This document shows positions 21,994 to 32,839 of a DNA stretch of 64,000 bases, piece by piece; within the stretch, counting starts at the first letter, position 1, and every line of letters starts with the position of its first letter. The notes under the pieces were generated by a model, which did not search any database, was not told the origin of the DNA, and saw only the letters and a list, made by a program, of their open reading frames with translations. The stretch comes from Ottelia alismoides (lineage: Eukaryota; Streptophyta; Magnoliopsida; Alismatales; Hydrocharitaceae), in assembly GCA_037367405.1 (NCBI GenBank), contig JAZKJV010002332.1, positions 558,001 through 622,000 on the forward strand. Direction: 5' to 3'. The translations under genes and the position numbers were made by a program.

Positions 21994-22636
21994 ATAATTA
22001 AATGTGATTTAATTATTTTGATGTTTGTGGAAATTATCCAATATAATTAAATGTGATTTAATTATTGTGGATAATAATAATGTGGATAGCAATATCTAAT
22101 TATTCATAATATATTATAAATGTGATTTATAATGTATTAGAGAAAGCTAATTATAGTTTATATTTGTCAATTAATTATTGATGTGTATTGGATACACATT
22201 GTGTAATTAATTGAAAATGTAAAATTTTGTTTTGGGTTGTGAATGTGATTCACAAAATTCCAATGGTAGGATTGCAATATTCTCGAAATTAATTATGAAT
22301 AATTTTTGAAGAATATATCACAACAAAAGTTGTTGGAATAAATAATGGAGATTTTCATGGAGATATGCAATCTCATGAAATCTCATGAGATTGCCTCCAA
22401 TTGAAAACAAGTGGTCGTCCACCATATTCCAATAGGAGATGCAATCTCCATGATGATTGTCTCCCTTATTTGATTGGTTTAATTTAAGATTGATTTATAT
22501 TTTATTTGTCAAATATATTTGATCTAAACTAAATTATTAGTTGTTGGTTTTTACCAACAACATTCTTGACCATTGGATTAAATATAAATCAATCTCATCC
22601 ATTGATTTTATCTGTCCCATGGATTGAGATCCATGG
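21994..22636 (+). repeat. Cluster of perfect short palindromes upstream of the L promoter
   Basis: Four palindromes share the centre AAT-GTG-ATT: arms 21994-22003/22007-22016, 22043-22052/22056-22065, 22113-22121/22125-22133 and 22237-22244/22248-22255. Others are near 22180-22198 (GTGTAT/ATACAC), 22367-22378/22383-22394 (12-bp arms), 22540-22548/22553-22561 and 22617-22624/22629-22636. Confidence 0.85.
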
Positions 22637-22648
22637 ATCCCAAAATCC

Positions 22649-22656
22649 TATAAATA
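22649..22656 (+). promoter_or_regulatory. TATA box in LTR of element L
   Basis: TATAAATA in the context CCTATAAATAGAGAGAC, a canonical plant TATA box placed about two thirds into the LTR, as expected for the U3/R boundary. Confidence 0.7.
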
Positions 22657-23226
22657 GAGAGACATACCATGATCTCTAAGACTATCCTTTTGAAGCACAT
22701 CTCTCTCTCTCTCTCTTATTCTACACGTCAACCTCTCTCCCCTCTCTCCTTGGTGGCCGTCCACCAAACCCTAGAGGAGGACTATGTCGTCACCTTCACC
22801 ACCACGCTGCCACCTCGACGTTCTTCGGATGTCCATCTTCTTTGGAGTGATACGCTCGTGAAGAAGGCGTACAATCTCGTATGACAAGATCATGAGTTCA
22901 TCGTACTTGGATCAACTCGTTGGATTGCAAGGATCACGCGACTCATCCCCGCGCTCGCAAGCTTCTTCTCCGACGATCAGACTTGAGACAGGAGGTCTCT
23001 TTTCATAGAGACTCGATCAACTACGCTTCAAGAGGTATTCCTTTATACTTGTTTTGGTTATAGATGAAATGATCCGAGAATCATTCTTGGATCATGTGGT
23101 TTCATCGCATGAAAAATTTTAAATTCCGCTGCATAGAACAACTAGTACGACTAGTCGTTCTTCGTCGTATTCGATACGACTCTTACGCTTCCGTGATGCA
23201 CTTGAGGATTATACCATATCCTTCAG

Positions 23227-23238
23227 TGGTATCCGAGC
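23227..23238 (+). other. Primer-binding site (tRNA-Met type) of element L
   Basis: TGGTATCCGAGC differs at one base from the common plant site TGGTATCAGAGC complementary to initiator tRNA-Met. It starts one base after the LTR end. Confidence 0.85.
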
Positions 23239-25200
23239 CTTAGATTGAAGGTTTTGGACACGATCTGCAAACCTAGGATGACTTGGGTTCGTTAAGGTTG
23301 CGAAAGTTTTTGTCGCATTTGATTTCGAAACATCTGTTTAGTGAATAAATTCGACCCTGTTTAAAATGTTTAAACAAGAATTAATCACTTAGATTTTGTT
23401 CCCCATTAAATAAGGAAACCACCATAAGATCTGAGTTTACGTAATTTGGATTCTGTTTGCTCGAGATATGATTGTTTTAATGAACATATATTCAATGTTG
23501 CGGGAACTGCGAATCTTAACATGATTAATGAGTTAATTACTGTTTTGATCTGCCTCTAAATGCATGAAATATCACTTGGGTTCTGTCCTCAATCAAATTA
23601 GCAATCTTTGAAAATTGATTTTGTCTAATTTATATTTAAATTGATTGAGATATGTTAATTTTAGTAAGTAGGGGTCACTGCTGAAATTACAATCCTAATC
23701 AAGAACCATGTGATTATCAATTAGTGAAATTAATTGTTAGTTTCATGAAATAATTATGAAAAATATTTGAGAAATATTGAATGATGATTATTTCCTTAAT
23801 TGACTTGGCCTCAACCAATAATTGATTAGATTTGATCTAGATCATAATTGGAAACACAATCATGAAACTCCTTGCTTGAATAAGATTGGGAATTTGTCTA
23901 GCAAATTTCCTTATTATCAAAAATGTTTTGATTATTGCTATATGGTATAATTTCGGTTGAAGAACCGATGATCATCTCAAATACAAAGTGATTGACTCGG
24001 CATTATTTTTTCCGAGGTGGATATGGTGTCTAGTCGGGGATCGTTGGGGTAGTGGGTCGCACCAGTTGCGGTCCGTCCCATTCCCGCCGGTACTGGCCAT
24101 GACAACGGGTAGGGAACGAATACTACCTGAGAGATCATGATGTATTTTTCTAATTACTAAAATTCGAATTAATACGTACTTTTAGATAATACATATATTC
24201 AAGTAAAATCAAGTTTGTTGATTGAATTGGATTGATAATTAATTTAATATGATTATGTTAATTATATCCAAATTAAAAACACTCTATTATGAATAGATGT
24301 GTATTTCCCTTGGAAGAATTAATTATGTGAATATGATTCATGATAATTAATTAAAATTTGAATATGATGTGGAGGATCACATAAGTGACATCCATGATCT
24401 CCCGTCAAGGCGAAGGGTTCCGTCGCTAGATATTGTATGTAGGAGACGCTTGTCCGAAGTGATAGCTCTTGCATACGATCCATTTGGATCGGGCTCATCA
24501 CTTCTCGAAAGAGTAAGGACGTATGCGTAGTGACCCCAATATCGGGTCCTCATATTATTGGGGCCATATTGGATTGCGCATAGCGAGTTGTATTCCTGTT
24601 GACGGTTGGTTCAATTAATGACGGGTCAACATCACCTTAGAAGTGGTGGGCCCGGATGTTAAAGACCGAATTGGGAGATGCAAGTTGAACTCATAAGGCG
24701 GAATGTGTTCCCTCTTCTTTTTATCAGAGTTACAGGTTCTCATATAATTGGGATGTGATAAAGATAAGGAAGGAGATCTCAGATCTTGCTTGAGATATAT
24801 TGGTAAGTATATCTCTTACATTGAAAGTGATTAAGGGAATGAACTTTCATTGTTGACAAGGCAAGTCAACTTTGATATAAAAATTCCTAAATCGAAGTAA
24901 AATATGTATTTATATATAAATATATACACTTATGCAAATTTCTTATTTCAGATAATTTTTCATTAAACCCACTCAATATTATACTCAATAATAACCAGTA
25001 AAATATCATGGATTGGATCCATGATTAAGATATTGTACTTGCAATTGGACACATAATGTATGTGGTTGCGATGTGCAAGTTTCCACATAATAATAAGTGA
25101 CAAATAAATAGACAATAGGACTACAACCCTAGGGTTTGTATATCTCTATAGTCTTGATCTCTCATCGAATGTACTTTGGAAGTGACATGTTGATGATGAT
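23239..25200 (+). other. Non-coding interior of element L
   Basis: No frame longer than about 60 codons is visible. A GC-richer island at about 24000-24140 (with CGGTCCGTCCC and CCCGCCGGTACTGG) and another at 24370-24720 stand out from AT-rich surroundings. It may be a long leader or the interior of a non-autonomous derivative. Confidence 0.5.
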
Positions 25201-26323
25201 AGTAATTGTCAAATAATCCTTATAAAAATTCTAAGAAGATGTTCTGGCATACATATGTGCCCTTGATATTGGAAGTAAGTACCTATAAACAAGGAGTGGG
25301 TTACTCTACCCAAAAAATGAATGTGGTCTTTATGTTTATTTTAGAGTCGAGTTTGTTTAGCAGTCCCAATTTTTTTGGGTTATCACATTTTTTGGCATTT
25401 TTGATAAGACAATCATCTAACGAATTTTCTGATCTACTTTTATTCCCAAGTCCAATAAAACAAGGGGAGGAAGACAGAAAAGCCGATGCATGATGAAATC
25501 AATGATGCATGCATGAGGTAGAAGGTGTACCTTGCTTCAACAATCTACATTCAATATATCTGCGTATAAATGTAAAGACAGAAATTAAACTACCTATATG
25601 ATGCACGGAGAATTCACCTTAAACAATAACTTCTATTACGGGAAGAACAAGGTGCTAACTATATAAAAAATAAAGGTTCGGTCTTCGAGGCCGCTCAATG
25701 CCTGCAATAATGGGTCTTGCTAGCGTTGTATGTGACCTCTCTCAACATGCGGTCTCAAATCCAAATAGTTAACAATTTATTTATTTTAGGTCTAATCGAT
25801 TCTATAGGACATATATTCTATTAGGTGTTTGGATCTAAGCACTACATGGCTCAACCAAATAAAAGCCTAAGTCTAGGGCTTAAACAAAAAACAAAATAAA
25901 ATAAAGGCAGTGAAAACAACTAAGAAAACCTGGTGAGGTCCCCCGAGTGCACCGGCACTTGGTGAAAAAGACCTCGAATAGTAATGTCCAAAGTCTCAAC
26001 GAGTTATTACAAGTTTATTCAAGAATCAAATAAAATGTCTAAAAATAAAATCTAATCACTAAAATAGTCTATTGATCCTTCTACTCCTCCTCGACTACAC
26101 TCTTCTGCCGGTCGATGTAGAACACCCGACCACTGCCTCGCTCAGGTGTGTCGACTCTCCTATGATAGCCTCCCTTGCTCCACGAGCCCTCGCAACAAAG
26201 GTGAAATAAGAATAGTGTCAAAAACATTTATGATATATAAGCAAATAAAATCAAAGAAAATAAGGAGAAAATATACACAGAAAGAAACAAACAAGAAAAC
26301 AGAATCCTATACCTACTCGTGCT
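25201..26323 (-). other. Leader of element E
   Basis: Resembles the leaders of D and F: TTTAGCAGTCCCAA near 25357, AAAGCCGATGCATGATGAAA near 25479, a GGTCTTGCTAG phrase near 25713. It ends at the PBS. No gag of E is present; its left edge abuts element L. Confidence 0.55.
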
Positions 26324-26341
26324 CCCCGGCTTTGGGTTCCA
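26324..26341 (-). other. Degenerate primer-binding site of element E
   Basis: The minus strand reads TGGAACCCAAAGCCGGGG followed by AGCACGAG, a worn tRNA-Asp-type PBS with its downstream context kept. Confidence 0.7.
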
Positions 26342-26343
26342 TT

Positions 26344-29300
26344 ATGATGAGTAGCCCAACTGGCTAGGGTTAAGTTGATTAATAAGCTATCGTTGTCACC
26401 CAAGATAACCGAGTCGAAATCGAGAAAATTTATTCAGCCACAAGAAAAACAAGCAAGTAAAATAGTGATCTAAGCTACTTTATTAACCTAGTATAGTGAC
26501 CAAAGTCGAACACAAGGAGCACAATTAAACCTAGGTAGGTAAATCACAAAGATTCAAAGGATTTTTATTTTCTTTGTAATGGTTTTTAATTTTTGCAAGT
26601 TTTTTGTTTTTCGAAAGTAAGAATAATAGAAACGAAGGATAAAAAGAACACAAACATTATTTTTGCAATTTAAAATATAGTAAAAATACAAAAAAATCCC
26701 AAATAATTTTTTTTATGTTTTATAGGTTTTCTACTATTTTTGGTAATTTTTTAAAGATTTTTAAATTTTTATATGATTTTCAAATAAATCAAGAACTAGA
26801 AAAATGGAAATAATGAATAGCCTGGAGGATTTTGAAAAATAAAAATATCAAATGATTTTCAAACTCATGGATGTTATTTTATCACATACTAAAGATAAAT
26901 ATCTACAAAAAGAAACTGAAAATGCAATTGTTGGATTTTTCGGTGATTTTATATGTTTTTATGGTCTTTTTAAGGTTTTGTAATTTTTTAGGTTTTTATA
27001 AAAGAAAATGCAATGAAAATTGAAAAAGAAATCAAACAAATTAAAACAAGAGTATTCTAATTTTTTATAATTTTTAAAACATTTTTCAAATTTTTTTGGA
27101 TTTTCTGAGGCAAACAAGGGCTTTTTCTACTAATTTTGATTTTTTAATAACAATAAATAAAAGAAAAATAGAAACAAAAAATCACCACAAATAAAACCCA
27201 CTAGCAGGAGCTACAGGTAATTTTTATGCAATTTTTGGAGTGATTTTGCTATTTATTGCAATTAATAAAAGATCATAAAATTAAAACAGGAAGCAAGGGA
27301 GCTAAATGCAAATACTTAAATTCCAAGGGCCTTATAATAAGACACCGGAGAAATACAAGGCCAAAGATGAAAATATCCCAGAAAAATACACGTGTTAGGA
27401 TGCAGTTCAGTGTTCACGAAGGGTATAAATGCCAAAAAAAGAAACCTAGGGTCCTTACTGCAAATGTTCACAACTATATATTAAATTTATTATATTAAAG
27501 CGAAATAAGGGAAATAACAGGGTAAAAAGTGCAATATGCCCTTATAGGACATGCAGCACATGCGTGGCGACTCTCTGACTTATGGCGTTGATGAAAAGTT
27601 CCGGTAGATTCGACGGTTAGGGCTCGTGGCGCGGGCATACGGTCCTGATGAACCGTTGGGGAGCAGGTCTGATAGCTCAAATGACAGGCGAGACGTGTGT
27701 GTCAGATGCTTCTGGAAAAGATCTGACATCCCAGGTGGCATTGTGGATGGATGGTCATGATCAAGTTTGGAGGTGGAGTTCTCGATCCGACGGTGCTGAG
27801 TGGATCTGGATGAATTGGAAGAAGGTGGTGCAGGCGGAGCTTCGATCAAGTGTGTCTGGCGCTCCAAAGATCATATCAGCTCTCCCAGCCTCAGCACCAA
27901 GCTGAAGGCGTTCCATGTCAACTGGAGTACTCCGGTGGAGCGAAGAATGACTGGATGTGGAAGATGGAGGTGCAGCACCTGGAGGTGCTCCGCTGTGTCA
28001 ACTGGGACACGGTTTGATTCCTCATGAGTACCTGGACCTGCAGGGATGTCCTATGCTCGAGGGTGAAACGTTTATAGGGATTATTTGCAGCCAAAAAAAA
28101 GAAGAAGCAGATGGGAGATGGTGTTTGATGCTCGATGTGTGCTGAGGAGGGACGTCTGAGCCTAATCTCGTTTTGATGAGCGAGATTATGGGTAATCAGG
28201 TTATGTTTGAAGATGAGTGGCGATGTGGCGATCGAATCAATGCTGGTAAATGGTTGGGTGGAGCTCCAGACACTTGGGTCAGAGCAATGGTGGCATGCGG
28301 TGGCGATGATCTACATAATCGAAGTGAAATGGCGAAATGGAGATGATCGAAGGTACTTGAGAGTTCGTAGAAACGATCAGCGAAGAATGACAAAGGTGAA
28401 GGCAACATCGTGATCTCAATCTGACGTTGAAAGATTAAGGAGGTTGGTCGCGGCGGCGATGCCCAGCCACAAAGTGAGCTACGCTCAAATGGATACCAAT
28501 CCGAGCACCAAAAGGCCCAGGAGGACCCTGTCACTATCCTATAGGCACTGATGGAGAAAAGAGGGTGTAGTAGAGAAGAAAAGAGGATTTATAGGTGCCC
28601 CAAGGTTCTGGAAAGATCGAGCGACAACATGCAACTCTAGGGTGATTCAGACCAGCCTACGGATCAGCGAGGATCGCGTATCATCAGGGAGCGCAAGGGT
28701 CCGCATTCCAAGGTAAATGGCAGTCGGAGTAGGGTAGGATAATGTAGATAAATCGGGTCCGATGAAGGCAAGAAGGGTCGGACCTGGTTGGAGGAAGGGT
28801 TGACCCGGTCAACGGACCAGGGTTGACCAATCAAAAATTAGGAATACATGAAATAAAAGAAAATTCAATTAAAATAGTAAATGATTTTAAAATAAAAAAT
28901 GAATAAAGTGAAAAATTTTATTCTTTTACAAGCTACTTTTCTTGATTTTTAATAATTTTAATAATATATATAGTTTATACAATATATGATATCATGTATA
29001 TGTATAATATATCTATATATTTTTTCCTTGTATTTTTATTTTATTATTTCTACACAAATACATTGTATTTTATATTTTATTTATTTACAAAAAATGTAAA
29101 GAGTATAAAAACATTTTTATTGTATTTTTATAATTAATTACAAGTGTTAAATAAATTAAGTTTATGTACAATATATACCTTATTTGACTTTTTATATGAT
29201 GAGGAATTGATTTTATTTTTCTTTTTTTGTATTTTATGAATCTTATTTTAATTTTATTTAGTTATTAGTAGTATATACAAGTGTTTAAAAATATAATATA

Positions 29301-29619
29301 TACCATTTATTTACAAAAGAAATAAATCAATCAATACATACATACAAGTGTAGGGATTGCACAATTGTCTACATTTTAATTTTACAGTTATTTTTATTAT
29401 TTACATTTACATTTTTATTTATAGATTTTATTTAAGAAAATAAATTATTTTGAGATTACTTTATTTAGACATAAAAATAGGTGAAGGATATATACAAGAT
29501 GAGTAGTAATAAATATATACAGTGAATAAGGATCATATCTCTCACTAATTTCTTCCTTGTCAATCTGGCCAATATTTGACCTTCTCTCGATTTTCGAGTG
29601 ATGCATCATAGATTCGTCA
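26344..29619 (-). repeat. 5' LTR of element E
   Basis: About 3.3 kb. On the sense strand it starts TGACGAATCTATGATGCATC. It has the usual build: AT-rich start (28.85-29.6 kb), GC-richer block (27.53-28.85 kb), AT-rich end with AGTCGAACACAAGGAGCAC near 26503. The first base next to the PBS is mutated (A instead of T). No PPT follows at 29620, which supports a 5' rather than a 3' LTR. Confidence 0.65.
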
Positions 29620-30110
29620 TACTGTAATGCTTTAATTATACAATGTCCATTGCTATTGTATACATATATCCATCAATAAGTGCATAATCGACATTGCATT
29701 CATCACTTCATGTTGCATGGAATAATTTTAAAAAAAGGCCAATTAATATAACCCGATACATGAAATCTAACTAATTAAATAACTAGTCAATCTACTTGTT
29801 TTATGCATAACCCAAAACTGGATATAATATAGCGCAAATGACAGAACAAATTTTCCTACCCACCCAGTGAATATTCTATAAAATATACAAATACAACATA
29901 ACCACTCTTTAATGTAATGAGGCATAATATTAATGATTCCCAACTCATTATGAATACTAATATAAATATTAAAACCCATACGAATATTAATTATATAGTA
30001 TCCATAATCTAAAAATATAACTAATATAAATATTAAAACCCATACGAATATTAATTATATAGTATCCATAATCTAAAAATATAATCTATAAACATATGGG
30101 ATTTATAAAG
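29620..30110. other. AT-rich flank of element E, no gene seen
   Basis: Low-GC sequence with only short incidental frames. It holds the 64-bp tandem duplication described separately. Confidence 0.6.
29957..30084. repeat. Perfect 64-bp tandem duplication
   Basis: Unit 1 is 29957-30020 and unit 2 is 30021-30084. Both begin CTAATATAAATATT and end CTAAAAATATAA with no difference that I can see, so the duplication is recent. Confidence 0.9.
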
Positions 30111-30486
30111 GGTTTAATGTAGATACCCTAAGGGGGAGCTAACTTGGCTCCCCTCACCCACATTTTCCTCATTTTTTTATTTTTTTTGAAAATTTTTTCC
30201 GTGAATATTCATCACTATATCCCTATATTATACTATTAAAATTTCGTGCGAAACAGAGACTCCTACGGCCTCCATCCATACAATCATTTTTTAGCGATAA
30301 AAGAATTGTTAAAAACGACCCCATCCGGATGGAGAACGTAGACTGTTTCACATAAAATTTTAACAGCATAATATAGGGATATATTGATGAAAATCCATGG
30401 AAGAAATTTTCAAAAAAAAAGGACGGAGAAGCCAAGTTACCTCCTCTTAAGGGGCAGCCCCATTTTACCCATTTATAAATTAAACC
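30111..30486. mobile_element. Foldback MITE-like element
   Basis: About 376 bp folding on itself with arms of about 170 bp. The left arm (GGTTTAAT..., CTAACTTGGC, TATATCCCTATATTAT, CTCCATCC) is mirrored by the right arm read in reverse complement (GGTTTAAT..., GTAACTTGGC, TATATCCCTATATTAT, CTCCATCC). The short centre is at about 30281-30325. No transposase is encoded. Ends are approximate and no clear target-site duplication was identified, so the superfamily is unknown. A 70-codon minus-strand frame inside is incidental. Confidence 0.75.
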
Positions 30487-31060
30487 AATATAAATGCAGG
30501 AGGATTACAAAACAAGCTTGCAACAACCCAACAAAGTTTTAATTTATAGTGTTGTTTGTTCAACCGAAGCCCGCTATTTAGGCAGAATTCTTAAGCAGGA
30601 TTCTATATACTATAATTGGAAGATGTACAAATAGATACTGATAAAAGATACCTAATCTAATACAAATTACATGGGACATAGACAGTTAGTTTAAAACAAA
30701 AATGAGCCGACCTGCCCATATGAATTGAATCAAGTTTCTATGCCAGGAGAAGACTATCACTCAAACTACTGATATACATTATACCCAAAAAAACCAATAA
30801 AATTAATGTGTTACCATCCTGTATTAAAGTGAAGAAGACGCCCATAAATAACTAATATTTATGAATAAGATAATAATAATAATAAAGATATAGTTAGTTT
30901 CACTATCTACGTATAAGATAAAACAATATCTAAATTATATACCAACTAATCAATTGAAATATAATACATGAGGACCTTATCTCGTCACATTAAAATACAT
31001 GACCCAATGTAATTATAATATAAGAAGTCTAAGTAATTGTTGTAAAAGAAAATTTAGTAA
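30487..31060. other. AT-rich stretch, nothing recognised
   Basis: No ORF, repeat or motif that I can support. Confidence 0.5.
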
Positions 31061-32606
31061 AAATACCCCTTTAAATAAAGCACTACCACGTGCCAAATTA
31101 CCAGCTGGAGTTTTCTCCACACAGAGAAACTAAATTCAAATCTCGGAGACCATGTGAAATGCATATGACGTGCATCTATACCCCTCTCACTTCCTGCACG
31201 AAGACCTCACAAGAGCCCTTCAATCCCGCAATTAATCCTCCCATCCAACGACTCTAAATCTCCCATGACGTTTCAATCCCCAATGCGTATACACAGTAAC
31301 ACATAGCCCAACATCCACCGTATATTTCCACCATCATCCAACGATGATTATATCGTCACCTACATCCGTTCGTTCCCCACTGCCTGAAACATGCACTCCA
31401 TGATCCATACTTCTCGATTTTACCATGGTGCATCTTGCAACGCCTCGGAGATCACAACGTCGCTTCGTCTTCCCCAGTCTACCGCCATCGACGCCAATCC
31501 TACAAGACCGAGAAACTTCGACGATCATCTATAAATAGGCGTCGAACCCCACAACGGAAGGGTATGTACCTGAAGTCGTGCAACTCACAGACCATCCTCA
31601 TACTTTCGTCCACCTCCATCGCCGAGCAGGAACTCACCTCCCCCTCTGCCTAGCACCACTCTCCACTGTCTTCCATCCATAACCGTTAAGTTTGAAACCC
31701 CGTTACACCCCCTGACATAAACATCCACCTATTGCTACCGAGTCAGGAATACGACCCCCCTCGGTCGCCCATTTGTTCACCAGCTACCTTATATCTCATG
31801 CCATTTCTTTTCAAGCACAGGTAAGAGTACGGTTGCTCAAGGATAGCGCAACTTCGTAGGTGACAGTTACGAAGGTAGTGATCGTCGAGGAAGAACGACC
31901 CTCTTCGAGATTAGCAACTATTATTCTTCCCCGAGCTCTATTGTTGTGCATGTCTTTTTCTTTAATAATCAGATATTACGCTTTATCTTTTTGGTTTTGT
32001 ATTTATCTTGCAGGTCATCTCGCATATCACGAAGGGAACATCATCCCCATTGGACACCTTATGCATCAGCGTTAAAGGTGACGGCGATCTTTATCTATTT
32101 ATCATGGAGTTGACGAATCCATTGGAGAACCAATCTCATCAGCACCTCCAGCCTTCAACACAAAGAAGTTCCTGCTAGCTGACATATTCCAATCACAAAT
32201 TTAAAAGAAAAGTTTATTATGATAAAAATTTATATAGTCTTGATGTTTTCAAGTTACACTTAATACCTAATAGACATAAGTTTCCATTGGATTTTTTAAA
32301 CCGCTTTATCATTGAAGTTTGCATCACAAGTTTGTTGTTTTTAAATACTTACTACGTCTTGCATCTTTACAATACTTATACACAAGATTTCTATCTTTCA
32401 AGAACATTTAAGTTATAATTGCCCAAATAATCATACAAAGCTAAAACAAATAATTTGAGTGTAGTAATTTCGTCGAGATCCTGAGATCGACACACGAACT
32501 TGCCTTATACATCAATTGAGGTCGGTTCGTTTTATCTTCTATTTGATCAATTGTGGTTTTTTTGATGTGTTTTGCAACGACTTGGCAAAAACACCAATTA
32601 AACAGT
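31061..32606 (+). mobile_element. Element K: possible old plus-strand LTR (edges uncertain)
   Basis: A GC-richer block with TATAAATA at 31530-31537 followed by a possible intron (31821-32013, CACAG/GTAAGAG to CTTGCAG/GTC) repeats the build of the plus-strand LTRs of B and G. No matching PBS or second copy was found. Alternatives are a remnant host-gene promoter with first intron, or another LTR family. Confidence 0.3.
31530..31537 (+). promoter_or_regulatory. TATA box
   Basis: TATAAATA in the context TCTATAAATAGGCG, a strong plant TATA consensus, in a GC-richer block. Confidence 0.5.
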
Positions 32607-32766
32607 TGAAAAATCCCATCATCTTCGCGTAAATCCGCATTTATTGAATAAATACATCTTTATTTTGTTTTCTTTCTTTTTCTTTTCTTCTTTATTATTT
32701 TATTTTGGTTAGAATGTTAAATATACAATTAATAAAGGCATGCACAATGCTAATTTATTGGATTTG

Positions 32767-32783
32767 ATATATATATATATATA
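32767..32783. repeat. (TA)n microsatellite
   Basis: Pure TA run. Confidence 0.9.
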
Positions 32784-32839
32784 CATGTATTTCATATAGG
32801 AAATTTGGCTAAAATAAAAGAATAAAGGATGAGAATCGT

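Larger units (their letters stand above)
20808..23225 (+). repeat. 5' LTR of element L
   Basis: The TG...CA ends and imperfect terminal inverted repeat (TGTTGGA versus TGAAGGA) fit an LTR. It contains a cluster of palindromes (21994-22636) just upstream of a TATA box at 22649, then a C/T-rich stretch at 22690-22760. A 71-codon frame at 22669-22884 is probably incidental. Confidence 0.8.
20808..25200 (+). mobile_element. Element L: Ty1/copia-like, 5' LTR plus leader, 3' truncated (end approximate)
   Basis: A 2418-bp LTR starting TGTTGGACATG and ending TCCTTCA is followed by one base and a tRNA-Met-type PBS. About 2 kb of non-coding interior follows. No gag-pol frame or second LTR was seen before sequence resembling the leader of element E begins near 25.2 kb. 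The truncation point is uncertain by perhaps 150 bp. Copia assignment rests on the PBS and on the LTR-end phrase TCCTTCA-G-TGGTATC, which is common in that superfamily. Confidence 0.75.

Noticed and set aside
22669..22884. 71-codon frame after the TATA box in the LTR of L
   Set aside because: Short, lies in a C/T-rich LTR stretch, with no recognisable domain; coding use would need transcript support.
27580..28534. Cluster of frames in the GC-richer part of the E LTR as a host gene
   Set aside because: The block has the same position and composition as GC-rich blocks in the other LTRs, and frames lie on both strands without a domain.
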